64,000 nt of DNA from Epinephelus fuscoguttatus (Eukaryota > Chordata > Actinopteri > Perciformes > Serranidae): NCBI RefSeq assembly GCF_011397635.1, contig NC_064773.1:3214501-3278500 (forward strand), given 5' to 3'. Below are positions 12,773 to 23,368 of this stretch, one piece after another. A model generated the notes under the pieces. It saw only the letters and a program-made list of their open reading frames with translations, did not search any database and was not told the origin of the DNA. The position numbers and the translations under genes are program-made. Positions within the stretch are counted from its first letter, which is position 1; every line of letters starts with the position of its first letter.

Positions 12773-13569
12773 ATGAATATTAACTCAATACTAAGATTTT
12801 ACCTGCAAATGCACTCATTCGGTGTCATATTAGAGAAATTACACATTTACACCACATTCATCACTGTATGCATCATACCACAATAGAAATCATATCATGT
12901 ATAGCACCAGATAATCCTCTTCTGTGCTCTCTTTCTGATGGTATGAAGTTAATACTTCTCAAGAGAAACTTAATATTCTGCTCTATAACACAGTCTGCGA
13001 CTCTGACTCACTGAACTGAGTGATGTTGTGTTCTTCCTTTCATATATGTGTTGCCATAATCTGACATGTTTAATTAGCTGTCATTCATATTTATTGCTGT
13101 AATTCTAATCTTTTAATTCTATTCATAATTTTCTTGACATTTGTATGTTTGCTCTACCTCTATTTTCTTCAGCCATTAATCACTCACTTATATTTCGTTT
13201 TATTGCTACTTGTTTTATACAGTACTTGTTACATGATGTGTTGTACTGTTCGTGTGTTGTTGCTGTGGGGATTTGGCAAAGTAAAAGTTATTTCACTCCG
13301 AGATAACTAAACTAAAGTGCCTAAAAATGAACCAAGTCCCGTTTACTCACTGTGTAGGTCCGTTCAGTGAACGTACCACAGTCCTCAGTGATCCCTTCAC
13401 TGAACGTGCTGCGGATCACTGAGTCACTTAATGCACACTTGTGCACAGTTACCTCGTGATGAGAGGATCTGACAGTGTCAGCCACGCGTTTTGTGTATAT
13501 GTGATTCAGGCGGGTAGGCGGTCCCTCCCTCCCTGCAGCCATCTGGTCCAGCAGCTTTCTTGGTAGGCC
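12773..13569. other. intergenic, no gene recognised
   Basis: AT-rich sequence with no coding signature. An imperfect inverted repeat around GTTCAGTGAACG and CACTGAACGTG lies at 13355-13410 and may be the end of a small unidentified element. Confidence 0.5.
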
Positions 13570-13940
13570 TATTTGTAAGTTTAATTTCATTTATTATTAT
13601 TTGAAAGGGACAGTGCAAGTTAATGCACGTCACCATACGAGCAATACAATGACGTAAACATGCCAGATTGTAGCCACTGGCTAATTTCCACCTGTTGTCT
13701 CTAGCAGATGGTCCCTATGTACAACACAAATAAAAACAAATAATCACATTCTTAAAACAAAACAACGATACATCCAGTTGATACATCTAAGTGCCGACAT
13801 GCCTCAAGTACAAACAATAACACAGTGCAATCAGTCTTAATAAAGTGCATATGGCAGTACTAAGTGCAGCTGTCTGGATAACAGTGAAGTGCAGCAGTCA
13901 ATAAGTCAACATGTTTCATTATCAGTCAAATATACATTCA
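13570..13940. repeat. possible LINE 3' tail
   Basis: A TTTGAAAGGGACAGTGCAAG start and a GCCACTGGCTAATTTCCACC segment resemble 3' tails of common fish L2-group retroelements as I remember them. No coding sequence is present, so the family is uncertain. Confidence 0.3.
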
Positions 13941-14068
13941 GTAATGTAATTCTAAATTACACAGTTTTATATGCATTGCACCTGTAATATTTAAATGTAT
14001 TGCACAATATCATACCTACACAGGAATTTGTACACATTTTCCTGACATCTTCAACACTGATGATAATT

Positions 14069-14548
14069 ATCTCAAGGCAATTGAAAAGAAGCCATCTGTG
14101 AAATTGGAAAAGCCATCTCTCAATAGAGGAGGAGGTCTGCGACACCACCTATCCCCCACCTATAATGCTGTCCTTTCATCCTTGCCCAGGAGGCTTAACA
14201 ACTTAATCTCTAAAAACAACGGTCGTTCACAAATGGCCTCATGTGACTCTAACGACTCCAGTGACAACCGTTGCAGCAGGAGTTTCAACGACTGTCGTTG
14301 ACACACCATTGGAGCACTAACGAACCAGTGACATCATTGGCCTTGTGAAGACCTCCCCAGAGGTTAAATACCTGGGTGCTTCCACACCAGTTTGTCAGAC
14401 TAGTTCCAGCCGTCAGACTAGCATGAACTGATGAAGCCTCTTGGATAAGAGGTGAAACGTCTTCTAAGACAAAACCAAGTCTAGTTGCGTTTGATTCAAT
14501 TGCCTTGAGATAACTATGACCTGGATGAATGAGAATATCCACAGGCAT
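14069..14548 (+). mobile_element. Penelope-like element fragment
   Basis: The 11-bp target duplication TGATGATAATT flanks it at 14058-14068 and 14549-14559. The plus strand at 14095-14180 encodes EKPSLNRGGGLRHHLSPTYN, typical of the C-terminus of fish Penelope-like (GIY-YIG endonuclease) proteins. The 3' region includes the ubiquitous AAGCCTCTTGGATAAGAGGT sequence. The left end (ATCTCAAGGCAATTGA) is the inverted copy of a piece near the right end (14493-14508), the inverted terminal arrangement seen in this group. It is a severely truncated copy. The inverted right arm begins to repeat it at about 63633-64000. Confidence 0.75.
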
Positions 14549-14559
14549 TGATGATAATT

Positions 14560-14905
14560 CTGTGTGACGCAGCAGGTATTATACCTTTTTAAGTATTTCA
14601 GTGCACTTATCGCACTGATTCAAATCTGTCAAAGTGTTTAGATCATTGGCAAAATGCAGTTCACTGTCCGTAACGATGGGTTTATCTGGAGGTGACATTC
14701 CTGTCATTGATTTCATGCTGCTCCACTCTTTTTAGGATTATTGGCTTCCAGAAGCTCTGTGTGCCACTTTTGCTTTGTTGCTTGCCTCAGTTTGATTTTC
14801 AGTTGTTTTTCTGTCTCTAAGTGCTCCAAAATCTTTATTTTTGATCTCATAAAAAAGTATGAAGTAGCAGATAATGTAAATATTGAAATAAAATGCAACT
14901 ACCTC
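14560..14905. other. unassigned sequence
   Basis: A 61-codon minus-strand frame with a Lys/Glu-rich, coiled-coil-like stretch (LEHLETEKQLKIKLRQATKQ) is present here and at 63282-63467. I do not recognise it. It could be the edge of a retroelement ORF. Confidence 0.3.
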
Positions 14906-15400
14906 AACAACCCCGACTCCAAAAAAGTTGGGACACTGTAAAATGTAAATAAAAATAATGCAATGATTTGTAAATTCTTTCTGACTCATATTCAAATGAA
15001 AACAGTCCAAATATAATATTTAATGTTCAAACTGATGAATTGTTTTTATTCTGCATTTGATGTTGCAACATGTTCCAAAAATGTTGGGACAGAGGCAACA
15101 GAAGAAGTTGTTGGATGCTCAGATGTGTTGAAACATTCGACAGGTAAAAACAGGTTCATTAGTAAGTAGCGTCTTAAAAAGGCTCAGGTGTGGGCAAACA
15201 GTCCGACAGTTTGAGAACAACTATTCTCAACATGCAAAGAATTTAAGGATTTCTTCATCAACAATCTAAAATATCATCAAAAGATTCAGATTCCAGAGAA
15301 TTCTCTCCATGTAAGGGACAAGGCTAAAAACCAACAGTGAATGGCTGTGACCTTTGACCCCTCAGAGGGCACTGTATTAAAAACTGACGTGACTGAGACG
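14906..15400 (+). mobile_element. Tc1/mariner-like element, 5' part only
   Basis: It begins ACAACCCCGACTCCAAAAAA, the classic terminal repeat of a fish Tc1/mariner family. At about 15060-15095 it has a second TTCCAAAAATGTTGGGAC motif. At 15210-15400 there are decayed plus-strand transposase N-terminal codons (KNLRISSSTI, IIKRFR) comparable to the first element's helix-turn-helix. The rest of the element is missing after about 15400. The inverted copy is at 62800-63276. Confidence 0.7.
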
Positions 15401-15981
15401 TGGAGACCTGACACCTGAGATGTGTGTCATAGAGGTAAAATGAGCTCCCTGAACAGAGATCAGCTCTGTAGGTGTCAGTTCAGCACCTCGGACAGCGACA
15501 CAGGTGAAGAGGACACCTGGGGATATTCCAGAAAGCGGGTTTAGTGAAAGCTCCGAGTGTGTTAACCCTGAAATGAGGGAACTCTGGGTTTTCAGTTCCA
15601 GACAGAGAGGTAAGTCAAACTGTGAGTCAATCACCATGGCAACTGACTGTGAACTGAACCTGCTCCCCTGTCTCCTCCCTACTGCTGAGCCTGAAGCAAG
15701 CTGGCAGACAGACATGGGTTGTCTGTATGTAGGAAATCCTAAGTCATCAACCATCTATAAGTGTTTAAAATAGCTGCTGAAATTAGCAAGGATTCTTTTT
15801 TAATATTTTTTTAGGGGGACATTTTGCACACATCTGCAAGTGTTTGTTGCCGTCATGTCCACAGTCCACATTATTGTGTGCCTGTGTGTGTTGTGTCTAT
15901 GATGTGTGAGCTGTGTACCTGACAATTATGTCACCCCTATGTATGTGTTTCTTACAGCACTGTGGTCAACGGGAGTTGTTT
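15401..15981. other. unassigned sequence, possibly a small DNA element
   Basis: Open frames run on both strands across 15504-15754, but neither resembles a protein I know. The segment recurs at 30782 onward and inverted near 62430-62790. No gene can be supported. Confidence 0.35.
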
Positions 15982-15985
15982 TTAA

Positions 15986-18867
15986 CCCTATGGGCCCGAA
16001 CGACACGTCGTGCGTCCAAATTCACACCTGTCGTTCTGATTTTCTCCGCGACCGTGCGTCATAGCGAGAAGCCACGCATATCACGTGAAACAGCGGAATT
16101 GTCGGTAATCCAATGTTTTCACAGCGAAAAAAAAGATAAATTTACATTAAATTGATGTATAACAGCTTTCATACAGCTCTGCACACACAATACTCTTGGA
16201 TGGATTACTCGCGAATGCAGGCTCGCACAGAAATGCCACACATTACATGAAAGCGCAGGAGCAAAGCTTTCTAGTGATACCACACACATCATTGTGCTGT
16301 CATCCCATCACGCTATAAATCCAGATTAATTGTCTACAAAATAAAAACCTGACGAATTTCTTTACAACCCATTATACAGATCTTGTTATCAGTCACTTCA
16401 TATAGTGAGGAATATCGTATCTTACCACGTCTTAGGCTTGCGTGTGTTTCTCCCTGTCTATCCACATTTGTAGTCCGGCTTTCAAGATGCAAATATCTCC
16501 ATATTGTCCAGTTGACACTCCATCTATGGGGTGCCGTTTGTAAAGTGTCTCACGCTGAAAATAACATCAACATTTTGCCACATTTAGCTTCAAACAATGT
16601 TTAAAAAAGTGTTGTGATTTTTTTAACGTCACCTTTTACCACATTTACAGCAATATTTGTTAACTTAGAAATATATTAAATAGTTAAATCTAAATATTAA
16701 ATCTAAATCTAAATGCTAAATCTAAATCTAAATGCTAAATCTAAATCTAAATGTTAAATCTAAATCTAAATCTAAATGTTAAATCTAAATGATTAACAAC
16801 CTAAACTAAGCTAACAACCGTCAGTTCTTAGCCCCGTTAGCAGTGTCTGTAATGACTCATTAACTCTTAAACGGTCCGTGAAAAAAATATTTTTTTTCCA
16901 GCGGATGTCTTAGTTACAACATGATTGAGCTAGCAAAGCAGTTTTGTGTTGCGATGTGTGGTATTTATTCAGTTTTGGGAAATCTCGATGTCTAGAAAGC
17001 ACCAGTGGCAGCAGCAGCAAAGCTGCCAGGACGTCATCTGTTAAATGTCTCCCATTGTCGGATACGACATTAAACTACTCCAGTTAGCTCAATCATGTTG
17101 TAACTAAGACATCCACTGGAAAAAATATTTTCTTCACGGACCGTTTAGAGTTAGTGAGTCATTACAGACACCGCTAACGGGGCTAACAGCTAACAGTTAG
17201 CCTTGCTAATCTACGATAACCATGTTATTAATTTCAGACCGTGATAGTAATGTTTGTTCAGTCATAGTGTTTATAGGCTTTACAAACACCAGATTAGTCT
17301 AAACAGTGATACAGTGACGTGAAAAACGTGAGATGTGCATATATATATATGTTGCTAAACTCCGCTGGTTTTCTACCCGGAAGTATTTGTAAACAACAAG
17401 GTGATTCCCTCAGAAGGGACACTAACAGCTCAAAGTACACATCAAATAAAATTTCTCCAAACACGTTTCTTGTTATTTTAGGTAGTTATTATCACGCTAA
17501 TGTATGTTCAAGTGTCCATTTCCAATAAGTTGGTTTTAATTCATTATTTGATTCTATAAACAGTCTGACCATCTCGAGCTTTTATTTGGTACTTCCGTGA
17601 CCGCAGTGTGAATTTGCATATTAGCTAAATATTTAGTTTCACCCAAAACATTTAGATTTAACATTTAGATTTAGATTTAGATTTAATATTTAGATTTAAC
17701 ATTTATATTTATATTTAGCATTTAGATTTAACATTTAGATTTAGATTTAACATTTAGATTTAGATTTAGCATTTAGATTTAGATTTAGATTTAGATTTAG
17801 CATTTAGATTTAGATTTAATATTTAGATTTAACATTTATATTTATATTTAGCATTTAGATTTAGATTTAATATTTAGATTTAACATTTATATTTATATTT
17901 AGCATTTAGATTTAACATTTAGATTTAGATTTAACATTTAGATTTAGATTTAGCATTTAGATTTAGATTTAGATTTAATATTTAGATTTAACATTTAGGT
18001 GCCACATTTAATATTTAGATTTAACTATTTAATATATTTCTAAGTTAACAAATATTGCTGTAAATGTGGTAAAAGGTGACGTTAAAAAAAATCACAATAC
18101 TTTTTTAAACATTGTTTGAAGCTAAATGTGGCAAAATGTTGATGTTATTTTCAGCATGAGACACTTTACAAACGGCCACCCCATATCCATCAAACTTTGT
18201 ATGACAAGACCAGCCACTTCACCTTTGCGCACCCAGACAACTGCAGCCTAATTATGCATGCTGACAGGGCCGTAGTCACCATATACATTGAGGGGGACAC
18301 GCCCCCCCCCCCCCCCATATATAACTGAAACTGAAAAACAAATATTATCTTGGAGGACATCATTGCACTTGGTTGACTATTTTCTATGATCTAAGATGTA
18401 AATATTGCATGTTTCTTTCAGATAAAACACATTTTTGACTTGTGGATGAGTCAATGGAATTTCTTGCAATAATGAAAAAATACTGGCAATCATGTCCACC
18501 TGGCACAAACCACATGTTTTGGACAGCTGTGAAGTGAACGAATGTCCCAGCATCATGGTTCTTATATTGCCAGATTCCAGAGAGTCTCCCCTCTTCATAT
18601 ATGGCAGAATATGTCAACTTCCAACTTGCTATGGTGAGATACATGTAAAAATGTAAGAATTTAGTCACACGGATTTGGGTTTTTTTTTCATTGATATAAA
18701 AATTAATATAAAATACAGGCACATAGGAGGACATGTAAAGATGGCAAATCTGGTTAGCCCAGATTGTCCAAGATATAGCATGTGTATGTAGCCTTTATAC
18801 TGACTGTGATATGAGCTTAAAAGTAAAGGCAGTAAAAATACCCCAAAAACGCCTATGGCCCATAGGG
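15986..18867. mobile_element. piggyBac-like non-autonomous element (unit A)
   Basis: The TTAA target duplication is at 15982-15985 and 18868-18871. The inverted terminal repeat is CCCTATGGGCC at the left and GGCCCATAGGG at the right. It has no transposase. Length is 2882 bp, of which 1661 bp is the foldback element inserted into it. Without that insertion it is about 1.2 kb, matching the 1150-bp inverted-arm copy at 61047-62196. Confidence 0.85.
16525..18185. mobile_element. foldback DNA element with long inverted arms (unit A)
   Basis: The 6-bp target duplication TCCATC is at 16519-16524 and 18186-18191. The ends are TATGGGGTG at the left and CACCCCATA at the right, continuing as inverted repeats of roughly 280 bp. 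Each arm runs into a TAAATC-type hexamer array (left 16678-16795, right 17640-18020 in the complementary orientation). In the middle, a second inverted repeat (about 16809-16935 against 17080-17205) flanks a short core. It is non-coding. The empty site survives in the inverted arm (GATGGA at 61738-61743). Confidence 0.8.
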
Positions 18868-18985
18868 TTAAATGTGCCTTATAATTAAGCAATATCACAC
18901 TTGAGCTCATGATGTTGTACTGTGATATCGTCACGGCTGTGATTCGGTCGTAGGCACGAGGCCGCACGAGGAATAGTTTAGTTGC

Positions 18986-19660
18986 TTTTATACAACAGTT
19001 CAACAGTTAAATAAGCAAGGCTGATTAAGAAATGTTGAAAAATGAGGACAAAATAGATAATTTAAGCATTTTATTTGTCTTCCGCCAACAAAAATAGTTC
19101 CCTCAGGACTCCGCTGTCACCGTTGCTATGTAACACAGACATGGTGCACCAGGCACTTACTCTTTATACACATTTATCTGCACGTTTCCATTCATTGTGC
19201 AGCCGGTGAAATAAGTCTGTGGTGACTGCATGGTGGACTGTGGCTTCACAGGCACAGCCGACTCTGCCTTCTGATCTGACAGTATGTTGCTTTTCTCCAA
19301 GTCATTGAGCTCCGCTGATGAAACACTGACAAACCTGGATGTGTGCTCAGATGGATTCAGCTTCTCCTCTTCCTCATCTTCCTCTGATGACCACTCATAG
19401 TTCAATTCAAAACTTATTTTAGGAAATAAATCCATATTTTTGGCTGTTTGACAGTGGATGAATTAATTAGCCTACAACGCAACTGCTGACCTCACTGACA
19501 CTAACCGTCAGTTTTGATTTGATTGTTGATTGCAATCAGCTGTGAGGCGGAGTGATACATACACAGTGAAATAACCGTGATGTTGTACTCCAATATCATC
19601 ACGGTTTTACTGTCTCTCGACCAATCAGATTGCAGGGCCGGAACTAACTGTTGTATAAAT
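18986..19660 (-). mobile_element. short element with inverted ends and a small ORF (unit A)
   Basis: The ends are TTTTATACAACAGTT (18986-19000) and AACTGTTGTATAAA (19646-19659). A hairpin-like CCGTGATG...CATCACGG lies at 19576-19605. The interior encodes the acidic frame listed next. The family is not identified. Confidence 0.5.
19157..19435 (-). CDS. 92-residue acidic protein or first exon, unknown
   Basis: The frame starts MDLFPKISFELNYEWSSEED, has an acidic cluster, then RFVSVSSAELNDLEKSN, and ends TYFTGCTMNGNVQINVYKE. The RFVSVS..EL.DL segment resembles, from memory, the N-terminus of fish Crypton/ZMYM-type recombinase-derived proteins, and the ending resembles their C-termini; this is inference. 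The stop overlaps a good splice donor (GTAAGT on the minus strand), so it may be a first exon. It is preserved in units A and B and has a one-base deletion in the inverted arm. It sits inside an element with inverted ends, so it is probably transposon-borne rather than a host gene. Confidence 0.4.
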   Translation of the reverse strand: MDLFPKISFELNYEWSSEEDEEEEKLNPSEHTSRFVSVSSAELNDLEKSNILSDQKAESAVPVKPQSTMQSPQTYFTGCTMNGNVQINVYKE

Positions 19661-20008
19661 ACATTTGGTTGAAGTGAGTAGTTTGTCAATACAAAATCAA
19701 ACTCCGTGTGTCCAGGTTAAGTTGTGTTGATGTTGCTCAACACTGCACATGATGCAATCCAGGGAAAGTTTATATCTCTGCCTTGTGCTCACACACTGTA
19801 AAGATTAAACCAGCACTTTCTTAAAGTTTTTGATGCCAAATCACAAGTCGACATGTGTCAGCTTACTCCTCCTCTTCTTCTTCTTCTTTGTGATTTCTCT
19901 CAGCAGCCACAGTGAAATGCAAACAAGAGACTTTTGCAGCACAAGCAACAGTGGATTAATAATTTGAAGTAGTAATCAGACAACTTTGCTCTTAAAGATA
20001 CAGTGGGT

Positions 20009-20024
20009 GGCTCTTAAAAGAGCC
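20009..20024 (-). terminator. histone mRNA 3' stem-loop (H2B, unit A)
   Basis: GGCTCTTAAAAGAGCC on the plus strand, 31 bp past the H2B stop. AAGAGC on the minus strand near 19990 fits a histone downstream element. Confidence 0.95.
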
Positions 20025-20055
20025 GTTGGTTGAATAGCGGAGGCAGCAGCAGTGT

Positions 20056-20433
20056 TTACTTGGAGCTGGTGTACTTGGTGACGGCCTTGGTGCCCTCAGA
20101 CACGGCGTGCTTGGCCAGCTCCCCGGGCAGCAGCAGGCGGACGGCGGTCTGGATCTCCCTGGAAGTGATGGTGGAGCGCTTGTTGTAGTGAGCCAGACGG
20201 GAGGCCTCACCGGCGATGCGCTCAAAGATGTCGCTGACGAAGGAGTTCATGATGCCCATGGCCTTGGAGGAGATGCCGGTGTCGGGGTGGACCTGCTTCA
20301 GCACCTTGTACACGTAGATGGCGTAGCTCTCCCTCCTCTTGGTCCTCCTCTTCTTATTGCCGCTCTTGCTGACGTTCTTGGTGGCGCCTTTCTTTGAGCC
20401 CTTCTTGGGCGCTTTGACTGTAGTATCAGGCAT
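20056..20433 (-). CDS. histone H2B, divergent N-tail (unit A)
   Basis: This encodes 125 residues and dimerises with H2A. From [20 protein letters not shown] to the end (AVTKYTSSK) it is a standard vertebrate H2B fold, including the [13 protein letters not shown] segment that carries the ubiquitinated lysine. The tail ([20 protein letters not shown] then [13 protein letters not shown]) differs from the usual [16 protein letters not shown] type. SFVSDIF has Ser where most vertebrate H2Bs have Asn (SFVNDIF). I set the start at MPDTTV (20433); the frame is open 98 codons upstream, but that region holds the promoter boxes. The frame is intact. It lies about 4 kb from H1, transcribed away from it. 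Confidence 0.97.
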   Translation of the reverse strand: MPDTTVKAPKKGSKKGATKNVSKSGNKKRRTKRRESYAIYVYKVLKQVHPDTGISSKAMGIMNSFVSDIFERIAGEASRLAHYNKRSTITSREIQTAVRLLLPGELAKHAVSEGTKAVTKYTSSK

Positions 20434-20545
20434 GTTGTAGCTCTGGTGGGAACCGACGAGTATGTGCTGACGGGTCGGAGCGCTGCGATATAAAAGAAAC
20501 CTATGCAAATACAGTGTGCTGTCCCCACTCTGCCATTGGCTGATA
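20434..20545 (-). promoter_or_regulatory. H2B promoter (unit A)
   Basis: Reading toward the gene on the minus strand there is CCAAT (20534-20538), the H2B octamer ATTTGCAT (20503-20510) and a TTTATATC TATA-like box (20488-20495). The order and spacing are those of Oct-1-dependent vertebrate H2B promoters. Confidence 0.85.
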
Positions 20546-20743
20546 TTCAGAGCCTCATGCAGTGTAGAAACGTTCCCCGGATGTGACTCATGTTTCTGCT
20601 GCTGGGCTGGTTCAAGGATCAGAACCGTGATATCAGTTTTCTTTTCTTTCAAAACCATCCAGTCAGGAGTCACTTTGAACAACAACATCATTACATTTCT
20701 ACATTTGTTTTTTAAATGACGTCTCAAAACACATATTTTTAAC

Positions 20744-22800
20744 AGATAGATGATACTTTATTAATCCCGCACCCAGTAGCTTTTTACACAACACACACAG
20801 ACACACACATAGATAGGAAAAAAAATAGGTACAAAAAATAAATAAAAAACACACCGCAGTGAAATGATCGTACCAGGATCACTACAGAGAGCTGTCACAG
20901 TGATATCTTTGTGATGTTATAGTACATATTTGTGGTTGACAGTGCAGGTATTGCAGTGTAAGGTGATTAGATTAAAGTGTGAGAGCAGTGCAGTGATTAG
21001 AAGTAATCAATACTTTGCTATGGATGATAGGCATAGATACATATATGTACAGACACCAGTGCAGATGCAGATTTTAATTTGTTTCTCTTGTAAGAAGGAG
21101 CTTAGAAGTAAAGTAAAGACTGTAATAAATAAGGAATGCTGGGAAACATAAAAAGCGCATACGGTTAAATATGAAATGCTCACAGAGGGTGAATATTTAG
21201 ACAAATACAAATGCAAACAAGGAGAACATTTCTAAAGATAATGTAGTTCGTTCCAGCCTGCTGTCGTTGGGAGGAGCTGAATAACCTTATGACCTGGGGG
21301 ACAAAAGACTTCCTCAGTCTGTCTGTCTGTCTGTTGAGCAGGACTGAGAGAGAAGTCTGCCACTGAACATACTCTGCTTAGTGAGTGTGCTGTGCAGAGG
21401 GTGGCGGGCATTGTCCATGATGGACAGCAGTTTGTCAAGAGTCCTTCTCTCTGTAACGGACATAAGGGAGGTCTCGTCCTCTGGAAGTCCACCACCATCT
21501 CTCTGGTCTTATAGGTTTTCAGCTGCAGATGGTTTGACCAGCACCTTTTCACAAAGACCTCCACCAGTCTCCTGTACTCGCCCTCTTGTCCACTTCTTAT
21601 ACACCCAACAATCGCAGTGTCATCTGGGAACTTCTGCATGTGGCGTGACTCAGAGTTGCACGTTAAATCAGAGGTGTACAGAGTGAACAAGACAGGGGAG
21701 GCCAGATAAACGTCCACATGAGCTCCTCGCTGATGTGGGTCCCCAGGAATTCAAAACTAACAGGGAATTTATACTTCTGCGTTGGAGACGCTGCAGTGCA
21801 CTTTCACATGCTGTGGCGGGGCTTCAAACCAGACTGAAACTTTTCATAAATACTAAAATCCTCTCCAAGATGCAGGATAGAAAGGGGAGTTTGGTTTTTG
21901 GTCTAAAATTAGAAAGAACTGCAGGGTCCAAGTTTCTCTCTTTTTAAAAGAAGTTTCACAACTGCATGCTTATTAAAAGCAGCAGGAACACACCCTGAGC
22001 TAAGGGATGAGTTAACCAAGGTTAAAATGCTAGACCCAACAGTATTAAAAACATCTTTAAATAAACAAAGAGGAATACTGTCAACAGAGCAGTTTGCAGG
22101 ATGTAGCTGATTAATTATATCACATAAATGAAACTGGCTCAAACTCCTGGAAGACAGCCGAGCACAAAGGAGGGACAGAGGGGTCAGAGACAGAAGTGTT
22201 AGAAAGAAAACTAAAAAACAGATTTGATCAATAAAATATCTCAAAGTCTTCACACAGAGATGAAGGCTCAACTGGATCTGTGTCTCAAGGATTAATAAGA
22301 GAGTTAAAGACATTTGAAGGTTGTGAAGGTGTGCAGTTGTAGGTATGGAGGGAGTAGGGGGCGGAGCTAAGCACACAGTCTTGTGGTGCTCCTGTGCTGA
22401 GGGTCAGACTCCAGCAGGTGTGAGGCCAACTCTATCCTCCTGCCCCAGGAGCTCTTCCAAGGCACACTTTAAAAACAGCCACCATCATCCCAGTGCCCAA
22501 GCAGACCAACATCAGCTCTCTGAATGACTGTAGACCAGTTGCACAACACCCATCATTTTAGACAGGTTGCAGAGATTACAGATATCAGTGAAAACCTCTG
22601 CAAGCTGGTGAACGCAGTCCTTGTGGACTCTGCCAGGGACCCCATCCGAACCTGTTGCTTTCTTGAAATTCACAGCTTTCAGGACTCGTTTGACCTCAGG
22701 TTGGAGAGATTACAGATATCAGTGAAAACCTCTCGTCTGATGTCTTGTGGCTGCAGCGTAAACCAGGGGTCAGCAGTGTCTGTCCAGCTGCGGTGAAACA
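20744..22800 (-). mobile_element. Rex1-like LINE with embedded L2 LINE piece (unit A)
   Basis: The 3' end on the minus strand is GGGATTAATAAAGTATCATC, typical of fish Rex1/CR1-group LINEs. Minus-strand 21700-21232 encodes RT (SPVLFTLYTSDLTCNSESRH, then FPDDTAIVGCIRSGQE). 21900-22320 encodes an L2-type segment (CLFKDVFNTVGSSILTLVNS, SSLSSGCVPAAF). 22800-22570 encodes an earlier Rex1-like RT segment (KAVNFKKATGSDGVPGRV). Between them 22445-22540 is inverted, reading on the plus strand TATIIPVPKQTNISSLNDCR. The order shows 5' inversion (twin priming) and a nested L2 piece. All coding is broken. Confidence 0.75.
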
Positions 22801-23368
22801 ACAGTCCAGTACTTTCTCCAATCAGCAAACAAGTGTTTCAGTCCCTCAGACAGTGAACTGTTGCCTGTCAGTGGGTCTCTGCTGCTCCTGAAGTTGGTGA
22901 AGTGTGATTGTTTGAACAGAAATCATGTTTCAAACTGTACTGATACATTTACATAGATACATGAGCTGTTCATAGTGAATGAAGGTGAATTTTAACTTCA
23001 GTTGTTTACTATGAGGTGGTCATGACAAACAATCAAAAACATGTTTACCCTGTTATTTATCACATCTCAGTCTTCATCATGTCAACCTGTTAATATCATT
23101 GAAGTGGTACATTCTCTTTGTATAAGTTGTTGACAAGAAAATGCTAAAAGAAGAATAACAAAAAAATAAATAAAAGGAGTTTAGTAAAGTAAAACTGTTA
23201 AATGTTGTGAAAAGAAATGAGATTTGGGAGGAAAAAGGGTGATGTTAAAGGCTTGGTATGTTTCACAATATGTTGTACATACATGACATAAAGTGTTAAC
23301 TGTGGGCCAGTTAAATCCTCTGTGTCTTGTTTGTGTTTGATGTTCAAGTAAACAATTTAAAATATATA
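22801..23368. other. intergenic, no gene recognised
   Basis: AT-rich sequence kept in units A and B and in the inverted arm (56589-57155). No coding or element signature. Confidence 0.5.

Noticed and set aside
16660-18020. CRISPR-like or telomere-like array
   Set aside because: The TAAATC/GATTTA units are contiguous, irregular and AT-rich, without unique spacers, and lie inside a foldback transposon. They are not TTAGGG either.
18377-19003. Two overlapping 112-116 codon minus-strand frames preserved in three copies
   Set aside because: They run across the terminal part of the piggyBac-like element into its flank and show no recognisable domain; preservation follows from the near-identity of the copies.
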